Assembly (NCBI GenBank): GCA_964462125.1
Contig: CAYWXT010000109.1
Location: 1-17,032, forward strand
DNA: 17,032 bases
Origin: JAWLFY01 sp964462125
GTDB taxonomy: Bacteria; Planctomycetota; Planctomycetia; Pirellulales; Pirellulaceae
Direction: 5' to 3'
The translations under genes were made by a program, and so were the position numbers. The notes below the pieces were generated by a model. That model saw only the letters and a list, made by a program, of their open reading frames with translations, was not told where the DNA came from and ran no database searches. This document shows, in pieces, positions 7,623-15,744 of this stretch (positions are counted from its first letter, which is position 1; every line of letters begins with the position of its first letter).

Positions 7623-7865
7623 GGTCGTTGCCGATAGCAGGAGGAAGGAAGCGGCGATACGGAAACGGAAATCTTGTCCGCGAGTCGCCCACGATAACGA
7701 TTCCTTGTCCCGAAGCCCATCGCGGCGCCGAACTCGCGTAGAATCGGAAGGTGACGACGCTCCCCCGGTCGCTATTGGTGACGCGCCACGTCCTGCCTCG
7801 CCCCGTCCCAACCCGCCTTTCATAGTACTGACCTGCCGTGCTGACCCGCCGACGCCGGTGTTGCC

Positions 7866-9491
7866 ATGTTTACCCGTGCGAGTTTCATCCGAGCGATTTT
7901 GTTGATGGTTGCCATGCGGTGTGGCGGTATCGTTGCCCAGGATACCCCCCGTGACATCGCCGGCGTCGTTGATCAGTTCGTTCAGCGAGAGTTCCCCGAT
8001 GGTTCCGCCACCGGTTTGTTAGACGAGTCGGGGTTCATTCGCCGGGTGACACTCGATTTGGCCGGACGGATTCCGACGGTCGCGGAACTCGAACGCTTTC
8101 GCCAGTCGGAGTCACTGAACAAGCGTGCCGAATTGGTTCAGCGGCTCATCGACTCTCCCGACTTTGCCTTTCACCACCGCAATGAACTCGACACGCTGTT
8201 GCTGCGACGTCTGGAGCATAACGACGCGTGGCGAGATTACTTGCTGGAGGCGACCCGGGAGAATCGACCTTGGGACCAAATGTTTCGCGAGATCATGTCT
8301 CCCGACGAGGTCTGTCCCGACGACACTCGCCCAGCTGCCTACCTCTCCAAACGCATCCAAGACTTGGATGCGATGGCGAACGATTCCAGCATCATTTGGT
8401 TCGGGGTCAACGTGGCCTGCGCCAAGTGCCATGACCACCCCTTGGTCTTTGATTGGACGCAATCGCATTACTACGGCCTGGCGTCCTTCTTCAAACGGAC
8501 CTTCCGCAGCAGAAATGGCTTCCTCGGGGAGCGCTTTGACGGGCGGCTCCAGTATGAAACCACCGGCGGCGAGGAGTTGCAAGCCGATTTCATGTTCCTC
8601 ACCGGCACGACGGTGGAGGAACCGGAGCTGCAATTGGACGAGGCGACGCTGAAGGATTACCGCGAAGCGATCAAGCAGGCGGAACGGGACGACGAGGCGG
8701 ACGCACCACCCCGGCCCGAGTTTTCCCCCCGCTCCGAATTGGTCGATCTCGCGCTGGCGGACTCCCAGCAGCAGTTCTTTGCCAAGAATATCGTCAACCG
8801 CATTTGGGCGCGAATGTTCGGTCGCGGCCTCGTTCATCCACTCGATCAGTTGCACTCGGAAAATCCACCGAGCCATCCGGAGTTGTTGGAACGGCTTCGT
8901 TCGGACTTAATCGAACACGGCTATGACCTGAAGCGGTTGATCCAGGCGATCGCGCTGAGCGACACGTATGCCCGACGGATGCCGCCGGCGGACTCGGCCG
9001 ATCGTTACGAACCGGAGCTGTTTGCCGCCGCGGCGCCCCGCCCGCTGTCGCCACACCAGGTTTCACTGTCGCTGCGAATCGCCACCTCCAACCCGCAAGA
9101 TGTTCGTGGCTTGGAATCCGGTTCCGACTGGGCGGAGCGGCGTGAAAACTTGGAACGGAGTAGCGAAGGGATCGCGCGGCGGCTGGAGATTCCCGACGAG
9201 GGGTTTCAGCTTCCGGTGACCGAGGCGCTGTGGTTCAGCAACAATCCGCAGGTCGCGAAGGACCTCCTCGGCGGCGGTCACAACCGATTGGTCAGCTACC
9301 TGGAGCAAATCGAACCTGACGAAGAGGCGGTGCGCGCCGCCACCCGATCGATCCTGACCCGGGATCCCAACCCGCAAGAACTCACCGCGATGACCGACTA
9401 CTTGGGCAACCGCGACGACCGCCGCCCTGAGGCGATCCGACACGTTGTTTGGGCACTGCTCGGCACCCCAGAGTTCCGTTTCAATCACTGA
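7866..9491 (+). CDS. DUF1549/DUF1553 domain protein (planctomycete exported, CxxCH-containing)
   Basis: A 541-aa protein with an N-terminal signal peptide (hydrophobic stretch about residues 8-24, cleavage plausible near AQ/DT). The DUF1549 region (about 30-230) contains DESGFIRRVTLDLAGRIPT and the typical CAKCHDHP at 185-192, a CxxCH that could bind c-type haem or metal. The DUF1553 region (about 300-540) contains NRIWARMFGRGLVHPLDQ and ends TPEFRFNH. These domains are very abundant in Planctomycetes and their function is not established. The protein is compact: it has no separate N-terminal PSCyt1 cytochrome or extra lectin-type domain as many larger family members do. ATG at 7866 is used because it starts the signal peptide; the Shine-Dalgarno is poor. 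The DUF1501 gene follows after 51 bp. Confidence 0.93.
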   Translation: MFTRASFIRAILLMVAMRCGGIVAQDTPRDIAGVVDQFVQREFPDGSATGLLDESGFIRRVTLDLAGRIPTVAELERFRQSESLNKRAELVQRLIDSPDFAFHHRNELDTLLLRRLEHNDAWRDYLLEATRENRPWDQMFREIMSPDEVCPDDTRPAAYLSKRIQDLDAMANDSSIIWFGVNVACAKCHDHPLVFDWTQSHYYGLASFFKRTFRSRNGFLGERFDGRLQYETTGGEELQADFMFLTGTTVEEPELQLDEATLKDYREAIKQAERDDEADAPPRPEFSPRSELVDLALADSQQQFFAKNIVNRIWARMFGRGLVHPLDQLHSENPPSHPELLERLRSDLIEHGYDLKRLIQAIALSDTYARRMPPADSADRYEPELFAAAAPRPLSPHQVSLSLRIATSNPQDVRGLESGSDWAERRENLERSSEGIARRLEIPDEGFQLPVTEALWFSNNPQVAKDLLGGGHNRLVSYLEQIEPDEEAVRAATRSILTRDPNPQELTAMTDYLGNRDDRRPEAIRHVVWALLGTPEFRFNH

Positions 9492-9542
9492 TACCACGTG
9501 AACGAGCCGTCGAATTTCCGCCGCCAGAATGGGAGCCTCCTC

Positions 9543-10832
9543 ATGTCACGATCACCCCAATCGACCAGCTTGAGCCGCCGATCGATGCTGCGGCTCGGCG
9601 GCTCGGCGGGGGCCGCCACCTTGGCGGTCAACCTGTCGGGTGTCGACGTGCTCGCGGAATCGGCGCTGACCGAAGAACTGAGACAATCCGATAAGCGGGT
9701 GATCCTGCTCTGGTTGGCCGGCGGTGCGAGCCAGTTGGAAACGTGGGATCCCAAACCGGGACGGCTGACCGGAGGGCCGTTCGCGAAGATCCGTACCTGC
9801 GTTCCCGGCATTGAGATCTCGGAGTTGCTCCCCAAGATGTCGACGCGGTTGCAGGAAACCGCGATCATTCGGTCGTTGAACACCAAGATCGCCGATCACG
9901 GCCAAGCTTACATGCTGATGGACACCGGCCGGGTCGGTGAACCGAGCCTCCAGTTCCCCCATTTGGGCGCACTCATTGCCCGAGAACTGGGACGGCGTGA
10001 GAGCAAGTCCCCTGATTATGTCTCGATGTACACCTCCACCGAAGGTCGTCGTCAGGGTACTGCCGGGTTCTTGGGCGGTCGCTACAACCCGATGTTCTTG
10101 ACCGACGAGATGATGCCATCCGATATCCGACTGGCCGAAACGATGTTGGATGTCGATCATCGCGACCGCGCCGAACTGCGGGACACGTTGGCAAGCGCCT
10201 TCGCCCGCGAACACACGCATCCGATGTTTGATAGCCACAACGGCGCCTACGGCCGGGTCCGGGGGCTGATGGCGAGCGACTACCTGTTCGACATCGATCG
10301 GGAGCCGCAGTCGATGCGCGATCATTATGGTCCTACCCAGTTCGGCCAGCAGTGCTTGATCGCCCGTCGGCTGGTCGAGGCGGGGGTGCCGTTCGTGAAA
10401 GTTGCGCGGGCCTGGTGGGACAGCCACGGGCAGAACTTTGAGACGCACCGTGAACTGTGCGCCGACCTGGACCACTGCATGGCCGCACTGCTGGATGACC
10501 TGAAGCAACGCGGCCTGTTGGAAAACACACTGGTGATCACACTCGGCGAATTCGGCCGGACTCCGGTGATCAACGGCAGTCTCGGTCGCGATCACTTCGC
10601 CAGCGCCTGGAGCTGCACGCTGAGCGGCTGCGGGATTCGTGGCGGCTCGGTGTTCGGCAATAGTGATCCCGATGGACAAACGGTCGTCGAGGGTGAAATG
10701 AACGCAGGTGACTTGTACGCCACCATCTTTGCCGCCCTCGGCATCGATCACCGAAAAGAATACATGGTCGGCAGCCGCCCCATCCCCATCGCCGACTTCG
10801 ACAGTGAACCCTGCCACGACGTGTTGGCATGA
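9543..10832 (+). CDS. DUF1501 domain protein with twin-arginine signal
   Basis: A 429-aa protein. The N-terminus has SRRSMLRLGG (residues 11-20) and then a hydrophobic alanine-rich run, a plausible Tat signal. DUF1501 hallmarks follow: LLWLAGGASQLETWDPKPG near residue 55, a WDSHGQNF segment, and GEFGRTPVING with GRDHFASAWS near the C-terminus, as in alkaline-phosphatase-fold (sulfatase-like) proteins. A GTG at 9498 would add 15 residues, but ATG at 9543 has GGGAG seven bases upstream and places the twin Arg normally, so it is preferred. DUF1501 genes recur directly after DUF1549/DUF1553 genes in Planctomycetes, implying joint function in the periplasm or at the cell surface. The enzymatic role is not established. 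The WD40 gene follows after 34 bp, so one transcript is likely. Confidence 0.93.
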   Translation: MSRSPQSTSLSRRSMLRLGGSAGAATLAVNLSGVDVLAESALTEELRQSDKRVILLWLAGGASQLETWDPKPGRLTGGPFAKIRTCVPGIEISELLPKMSTRLQETAIIRSLNTKIADHGQAYMLMDTGRVGEPSLQFPHLGALIARELGRRESKSPDYVSMYTSTEGRRQGTAGFLGGRYNPMFLTDEMMPSDIRLAETMLDVDHRDRAELRDTLASAFAREHTHPMFDSHNGAYGRVRGLMASDYLFDIDREPQSMRDHYGPTQFGQQCLIARRLVEAGVPFVKVARAWWDSHGQNFETHRELCADLDHCMAALLDDLKQRGLLENTLVITLGEFGRTPVINGSLGRDHFASAWSCTLSGCGIRGGSVFGNSDPDGQTVVEGEMNAGDLYATIFAALGIDHRKEYMVGSRPIPIADFDSEPCHDVLA

Positions 10833-10866
10833 GCCGCCCGGTGGTCCGACGAAGGAGAGTACCTCG

Positions 10867-11874
10867 ATGAATCCGCGTGATTTGAATCGCGTCGCCGAGT
10901 GGCCGTCGCAAGATATCGTCTTCTGCCTGGCCGCCTCGAACGACTACAACCGACTTTGGCTCGGTTCCTCGGACGCAGGTGTCTACGAGTTGGACGTCTC
11001 TGCCGAAGAGCCGCAGCGCCGGAAGCTTGAGGGGGAGGGACACAGCAGTTACGTGACCGGGGCGGCGCGCTGTGGAAATCGGTTGATCACCGTCGGCTAC
11101 GACCGGCAACTGATTGGGTGGGATATCGAAAGCGGCCGTCAAGAGTTCGCCGTGGAGGCGCACGAGAAGTGGATCCGCCGGCTGGTTGCGTCACCCGATG
11201 GCAATCGAGTGATCAGCGTCGCCGATGACATGCGGTGCCGCGTGTGGGAGGCGGCGTCGGGAGAACGAATCGCCGATTTCAGCGATCACGCCGAGATGAC
11301 GCCGCATCATTACCCTTCGATGCTCTATGCCGTCGCCGTCTCCGCAGACGGATCGCATTTCGCCACCGGTGACCGTGCCGGCCACGTGGCCATTTGGGAT
11401 GCCGAGCGTTTTGAGAAAACCGCCGAATTGGAAACTCCGGTCATGTACACCTGGGATCCACGGCAACGTCGGCACTCGATCGGCGGGATCCGAAGCCTCG
11501 CGTTCTCGCCCGAGGGAACCATGCTTGCCGTTGGCGGAATGGGAAAAGTTGGCAACATCGATCATCTCCAAGGCCCCTCCCGGATGGAGATCTTTGATCT
11601 CGCCTCGGGTCAGCGTCTGCACGAGATTGAAGACGACAAGAACAAGGGCCTAATCGAACAGATCGGCTGGTCGCCCGATCGCCAATGGATCCTGGTCGCC
11701 GGCGGGGACCACAACGGCTTCATCTCGGCCTACGACGCGAATACCGGCGAACAGCTGCATTCGGCTGATCACAGCGGTCACATTCACGCGATCTGCCACG
11801 ATGCCCTATTTGAAAAACTTTTCGTCGGAGCCCACCGTCGCGTCAGTCACTGGAGTCTGCTCGAACAGGCGTGA
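10867..11874 (+). CDS. WD40 repeat beta-propeller protein
   Basis: A 335-aa protein composed of WD40-like blades. Repeat ends are visible as LIGWDIESG, CRVWEAASG, VAIWDAERF, MEIFDLASG, ISAYDANTG and a final VSHWSLLE, consistent with six or seven blades. No signal peptide or membrane helix is seen, so it is probably cytosolic, in contrast to its two exported neighbours. The ATG at 10867 is preceded by AAGGAGAG at good spacing; the open frame further upstream overlaps the DUF1501 gene and is unrelated. It is the third gene of the DUF1549/DUF1501 trio, which in planctomycetes often has a beta-propeller partner. WD40 proteins act as protein-interaction scaffolds; no catalytic domain is fused here. 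The specific partner is unknown. Confidence 0.9.
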   Translation: MNPRDLNRVAEWPSQDIVFCLAASNDYNRLWLGSSDAGVYELDVSAEEPQRRKLEGEGHSSYVTGAARCGNRLITVGYDRQLIGWDIESGRQEFAVEAHEKWIRRLVASPDGNRVISVADDMRCRVWEAASGERIADFSDHAEMTPHHYPSMLYAVAVSADGSHFATGDRAGHVAIWDAERFEKTAELETPVMYTWDPRQRRHSIGGIRSLAFSPEGTMLAVGGMGKVGNIDHLQGPSRMEIFDLASGQRLHEIEDDKNKGLIEQIGWSPDRQWILVAGGDHNGFISAYDANTGEQLHSADHSGHIHAICHDALFEKLFVGAHRRVSHWSLLEQA

Positions 11875-11890
11875 ACACCTGCAAGGTGAT

Positions 11891-11956
11891 CGAAAGAGCT
11901 TTGCCGGCGACGTCGTAGCCGAAGTCGCAGAGACTTCTGGACGACCGAAGGCGTCC
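11891..11956. repeat. Cluster of small hairpins between convergent genes
   Basis: Three dyads follow one another in 66 bp. AAAG-AG-CTTT lies at 11893-11902. GAAGTC-GCAGA-GACTTC lies at 11921-11937. GGACG/CGTCC lies at 11939-11956, with an inner CC/GG pair and a GAA loop. The block sits between the stops of the convergent WD40 and PQQ-propeller genes. It may act as a bidirectional terminator or be a dispersed extragenic palindromic element; no U-tract is present. Confidence 0.5.
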
Positions 11957-11991
11957 GACATCTTAGGCTCGTGCGGGACAAAAGTGCCCGC

Positions 11992-13260
11992 TCATTGCTT
12001 ACGATCCGATGTTCCGATGCAGTAGAGATTCTCCGCAGTGCGGATGAAGAACTGTCCCTGGGAGACGGCCATCGACGCCATGCATTTTTCTTCGATGTTG
12101 TTGCGAGCGATCTCGTCGTATTCTCCTCCCGGACGAAGCACCAAGGTCACGCCTTCCTCAGAGAGTATATAAATCTTGCCATCCGCATAGACCGGTGAGG
12201 CCGAATGGGGGGCGCCGAGTCGTTCCATCCATACGATGTCTCCGCTGGTCGCTTCGATACAATGCAAAATGTTGTCTCTAGTGATCGAGTACAAATAAGG
12301 CTTTACATACAACAACGACGGCAACGCGGGAACGCCTTTCCTCTGCTCCCATGCGATGTGTGTATCGGTCACATCCCCCACGCCACCGGTGCGAATCGCG
12401 CGAATGGTCGGTTCCTCGAAGCCGGAAGAAGTGAAGATCAAGCCTTCACCCAAAACAGGTGAAGGTGTCACACCTTCGCCTTGACTGTAGATCGACCAGA
12501 TTCGATCTCCCGTCTTCACATCATGTCCTTGGACACGATCGCCACCGGCTGAGACAACCTGTTTCCCATCATCGACCAGGATGGGCGTGACATGCCCGAC
12601 ACGCGACTTTCCGCGTGACCCCTTCCAGTGAACGTCTCCGGTGGCGGTATCCAACGACAGCACAATCGCATTCTCCCAGGGAATCTTCCAGCCGACTTCG
12701 TTTTCCTCCGCACTGCTGCCATCGAATGGCATGATCAGTTGGTCGTCGACAAGCAGGGGTGACGCACCTAAGCCGTGAAGGCTGTGAAAGTTCACGTCCG
12801 AATTCTTCCAAACCACGTCGCCTTGAAAGTCGACAGCCACGACCGTCCCATCGGAAAAGACCGAATACACCTTTTCGCCATCGGTCACTGGCGTCGGTGT
12901 CGCGTACGAGTTTTGAGCACGCTTTTTCCTCAATTCCTGACGGTGAACCTCCTTGTTCCATTGGATGTCACCGCTTTTCCGGTTGACGCAAATCACACGA
13001 CAAGCCTTTCCCTCCTCCGTCGTCGTCGTCAGGAACACGTGATCGTCATACACGATCGGCGATGACCAGGCGTTGCCCGGGATGGGCGTTTTCCAAGCCA
13101 CGTTTTCGGTCGAGGACCATTCAAGCGGCAGATTCGTCTCCTCCGAAACGCCCTGACCATTGGGGCCCCGAAATCGCATCCAGTTATCGGCATGGACCGG
13201 CACGATCGCGGTGACCGAAATCAAAAAGCACAACGACAAGAGCGAGCTGGTCCAACGCAT
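11992..13260 (-). CDS. Exported PQQ-like beta-propeller repeat protein
   Basis: A 422-aa protein with a typical Sec signal peptide of about 24 residues ending PVHA, then DNWMRFRGPNGQGVS, the standard opening of planctomycete PQQ-binding-like propeller proteins. Repeated blade patterns follow, for example GNAWSSPIVYDDHVFL, NRKSGDIQWNKE, DTATGDVHWKG, DVKTGDRIWS and EATSGDIVW. The fold resembles BamB and PQQ-dependent dehydrogenase propellers, but the catalytic residues of alcohol dehydrogenases are not recognisable, so a binding or scaffold role is more likely. The ATG at 13260 is chosen because AGAGGA lies eight bases upstream and it begins the signal peptide; in-frame ATGs at 13302 and 13329 would add a non-signal extension. 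It appears monocistronic and convergent with the WD40 gene (117-bp gap). Confidence 0.92.
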   Translation of the reverse strand: MRWTSSLLSLCFLISVTAIVPVHADNWMRFRGPNGQGVSEETNLPLEWSSTENVAWKTPIPGNAWSSPIVYDDHVFLTTTTEEGKACRVICVNRKSGDIQWNKEVHRQELRKKRAQNSYATPTPVTDGEKVYSVFSDGTVVAVDFQGDVVWKNSDVNFHSLHGLGASPLLVDDQLIMPFDGSSAEENEVGWKIPWENAIVLSLDTATGDVHWKGSRGKSRVGHVTPILVDDGKQVVSAGGDRVQGHDVKTGDRIWSIYSQGEGVTPSPVLGEGLIFTSSGFEEPTIRAIRTGGVGDVTDTHIAWEQRKGVPALPSLLYVKPYLYSITRDNILHCIEATSGDIVWMERLGAPHSASPVYADGKIYILSEEGVTLVLRPGGEYDEIARNNIEEKCMASMAVSQGQFFIRTAENLYCIGTSDRKQ

Positions 13261-13844
13261 CAACGGAATCCTCTGAAACGGGAAGGTGACTGGGGCGTTC
13301 ATGATACAAAAGTCTGATCGCGACCGCATCCTGATTCAACGTTCCAGGAAACGTAACCGTCAGGTTCTTCCGGGGACTTGAGTGGTCCATCTGGGTTGAC
13401 GGTGGATAACGAGTGCAAGCGGAATGCAGCGATTCAGGCACGGGATTTTCACACTCCATGGCTCCGGTGTCCAAAGGCGGCGAGCGGGCCCCAGATGAAC
13501 CTGTATTATTTACAGACCATCCCGGCGGAGCGGGGCGTCACCACGTATGCCACCGCTCGGGCCGGCTCTCGCCGTGGTCGACTATAAAGTCCGGCCGGAC
13601 AGCTCGACCGAATCGACGAAGCACCACCCGCCGCCACGCCTCGGCGGCAATGTTCGTCGGTGTGGAGTGTGCCGGTCTCTGTGTCCAACGTGCCACCGGC
13701 GGTCGGCTACAATCTGTGTTGCAAAATGTCGAACGTCTGCGGATCTCGATGGCTGGTCCTCGTCGCAGAGGTAGCTGCCGAACCGGGACAGAACGATGGA
13801 CGGGGCGTGAATTACGCGACAATTTCAACAGAGAGAATTGATCG
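13261..13844. other. 584-bp gap without a credible gene
   Basis: This is the divergent region between the PQQ-propeller gene and the DUF4173 gene. Open frames here are short, Arg/Ser/Pro-rich and match no family I recognise. It contains the AT-rich dyad CTGTA-TTATT-TACAG (13501-13515), the dyad GACT-ATAA-AGTC (13580-13591) and the perfect 12-bp palindrome GTCCGGCCGGAC (13589-13600). TACAAT at 13708 resembles a -10 box but has no good -35. No tRNA or known RNA was recognised. Confidence 0.6.
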
Positions 13845-15467
13845 ATGGAGGTGGGAGTGCCCGGCGAGGAAGCCGCAGCGGTGACGTCGCACGCAGGTCA
13901 AGCATCTGAAACCGACGCGACACATGAGCAGCGGGCGCTGACGGTCCGGGAGGCTGTTTGCGTCGGCGCGAGTGTCGTGCTCGCCGACATGACGCTGTAT
14001 CGCGGCAACGGCTACACCGGATTAGCGACGATGGCGATTGCGGCGATGGTGCTGCTATGGATCGGCAAACAGCGTGTGTCGCAACAGCGGCACTACCGGT
14101 GGTTTGTGGCCGCCTTGTTGACGGCGTCTGCGTTGAAGCTGGTCTGGGGCGGTTCAGTTGCCCTGTCTCTGTTCGCCGGATTACTTGTAAGTTCGTTGGT
14201 AGTGGCGTTGGAGGGACATGCACCGTACGTCTTGGAGACACTTGCGGCGCCCATCAAGGCAGTACCAGCCGCCGCAATGGCATTTGTCTCACACCGGCGC
14301 GCATCGGTGGCTCGTGTCCCCGCTTCCGCTCCGCGAGGTCGCTGGCTGGGCGTCGTTTTACCGGTAGTTGTGGTGGCGGTCTTTGGCACCATTTTCGTCA
14401 TGGCAAATCCAGACTTGGCGGATTTTGTCCGGCAAAATGGACGCCTCGCATGGACTCGGCTAAGTTCCGCGTTCCAGGTGTTTTCCATTGGCGAACTCCT
14501 CTTTTGGCTGTTCTTCGGCGCACTGACACTGGGGTTGCTGCAGCCATCGCACGAACGGTTCTGGAAGCCGGTTTGGAACTCCGCAACGATGCCAGCGGTC
14601 AAGGAACCTTCCGAGGCAGAGGTCGCCGCTTACCGAAATAGCTTGATCGCCGCGATTGTGTTGTTTGCTGTCTATCTTGTTTTCGAATTCCGTACACTGT
14701 GGTTCCGAGAGTTCCCCGATGGCTTCTATTACGCGGGCTACGCCCATCAAGGTGCGGCTTGGCTGACCATTGCACTCGCCTTGACCAGCGTGGTACTCTC
14801 GGTGATGTTTCGCGCATCAAACGCCGATGCGGACCGACTCGCCCGGCTGCGCCCGTTGGCGTGGATCTGGTCGGCCGAGAACCTGCTGTTGGCAGCGGCA
14901 ATCTACAATCGGCTATGGATCTACATCCAGTTCAACGGCATGACGCGAATGCGCGTCGTAGGGCTATTGGGCATCACCGCTGTGGTGGCTGGGCTATTGC
15001 TCATGCTTCGGCGTCTGGCTCGCGGCCACGGTTTCTATTGGCTGGTGCAGCGGTACGCGTGGACGCTAGCTCTCGCCGTCTTGGCTTACCTGCTGCTACC
15101 GGTCGACATGTTGGTTCACAGCTATAATGTCCGTCGAGTTGTCGCTGGAGACTTGCCGCCAGTCGTGCAAGTCGTAGCGCACCCGATCGATTCCAGTGGT
15201 GTGTTGGTGTTGCCAGCACTGCTCGATTCGCGGGACCCAGTCATCCGTGACGGAATCCGAGCAATGCTTGCTGAACGGCATCTCACAATTCGGGAGGACG
15301 TCCAGCAGCAGCGGAATTTAGGCTGGACGGCCTTTCAGCTTTCCGATGCTTGGTTGAAGCAGCATCTCGACCGGCTCGGACCACGATGGTCTGCATTGTT
15401 GGACGAGCCGGCGCGGCGCCAGCGGCTGATCCACCGTTTCCGTGAGTACGCCATGCAGTGGTACTGA
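13845..15467 (+). CDS. Polytopic membrane protein, DUF4173/DUF4153-like
   Basis: A 540-aa integral membrane protein with about ten to twelve hydrophobic segments between residues 36 and 425 (for example 59-73, 86-121, 167-187, 212-232, 266-283, 300-322, 338-361, 370-388, 403-423), then a soluble C-terminal tail of about 115 residues. The signature FPDGFYYAGYAHQGAAWL (290-307) and IYIQFNGMTRMRVVG (359-373) resemble conserved stretches of the DUF4173/DUF4153 families. A hydrophilic N-terminus of about 35 residues precedes the first segment. ATG at 13845 has a weak AGAGAG upstream. The function of the family is not established. The gene stands alone: a 584-bp gap upstream and 277 bp of non-coding sequence downstream. 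Membrane topology is secure; the family call is moderately secure. Confidence 0.82.
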   Translation: MEVGVPGEEAAAVTSHAGQASETDATHEQRALTVREAVCVGASVVLADMTLYRGNGYTGLATMAIAAMVLLWIGKQRVSQQRHYRWFVAALLTASALKLVWGGSVALSLFAGLLVSSLVVALEGHAPYVLETLAAPIKAVPAAAMAFVSHRRASVARVPASAPRGRWLGVVLPVVVVAVFGTIFVMANPDLADFVRQNGRLAWTRLSSAFQVFSIGELLFWLFFGALTLGLLQPSHERFWKPVWNSATMPAVKEPSEAEVAAYRNSLIAAIVLFAVYLVFEFRTLWFREFPDGFYYAGYAHQGAAWLTIALALTSVVLSVMFRASNADADRLARLRPLAWIWSAENLLLAAAIYNRLWIYIQFNGMTRMRVVGLLGITAVVAGLLLMLRRLARGHGFYWLVQRYAWTLALAVLAYLLLPVDMLVHSYNVRRVVAGDLPPVVQVVAHPIDSSGVLVLPALLDSRDPVIRDGIRAMLAERHLTIREDVQQQRNLGWTAFQLSDAWLKQHLDRLGPRWSALLDEPARRQRLIHRFREYAMQWY

Positions 15468-15476
15468 CCGATTGAT

Positions 15477-15507
15477 GCGGGTTGTGCACTGAGTTGCCCG
15501 CACCCGC
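15477..15507 (+). terminator. Stem-loop just after the DUF4173 gene, weak terminator candidate
   Basis: GCGGGT (15477-15482) pairs with ACCCGC (15502-15507) across a 19-nt loop, starting 10 bp after the stop codon. There is no U-tract, so its activity as an intrinsic terminator is doubtful. Confidence 0.25.
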
Positions 15508-15561
15508 TCACTGCCTCGCAATACTGCGCCGCCCGCGTCTGGGCAAGCCATCCCCCGTCCG

Positions 15562-15578
15562 CCGCCAAGCCTTGGCGG
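15562..15578 (+). terminator. GC-rich hairpin, possible terminator
   Basis: CCGCCAA (15562-15568) and TTGGCGG (15572-15578) form a perfect 7-bp stem with a GCC loop, about 95 bp after the DUF4173 stop. C-rich and G-rich flanks may extend it. No U-tract follows. The rest of the 277-bp gap 15468-15744 shows no gene I can support. Confidence 0.3.
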
Positions 15579-15711
15579 GGGTGTCCATCGGGGCGCGGCC
15601 GGTACAAGCGGGTGCGATTGGCCTTTGCTAATAGGTCATGCATCAGGTGGGAAAGTCTGTTTTCCTCGTTTCTATCGATAGGGCCGCACATCTTTTCCGG
15701 CCCCCGCTGTA

Positions 15712-15732
15712 CGATGAGGACCTACCTCATCG
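15712..15732 (+). promoter_or_regulatory. Perfect 8-bp inverted repeat in the leader of the oxidoreductase remnant
   Basis: CGATGAGG (15712-15719) and CCTCATCG (15725-15732) are exact inverted arms around a 5-nt spacer, ending 12 bp before the ATG at 15745. It could be a regulator site or an mRNA leader hairpin that would mask the ribosome-binding region. Its downstream gene is now a pseudogene. Confidence 0.35.
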
Positions 15733-15744
15733 GGAACTGTTTTC

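Noticed and set aside
7623..7823. N-terminal extension of dihydroorotase
   Set aside because: Low-complexity sequence without family similarity; ATG 7622 begins the conserved first strand.
9552..10817. 421-codon minus-strand frame opposite DUF1501
   Set aside because: Antisense shadow of a clear DUF1501 gene with no motif of its own.
13685..13713. Sigma-70-like promoter with TACAAT at 13708-13713
   Set aside because: No acceptable -35 hexamer at 16-18 bp; a single -10-like hexamer is expected by chance.
13413..13841. 142-codon plus-strand open frame in the gap before DUF4173
   Set aside because: Arg/Ser/Gly-rich composition, no ribosome-binding site, no domain and frequent competing frames; treated as non-coding.
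15335..15691. 118-codon minus-strand open frame overlapping the end of DUF4173
   Set aside because: Overlaps a supported gene antisense, covers hairpin-rich intergenic DNA and has no recognisable domain.
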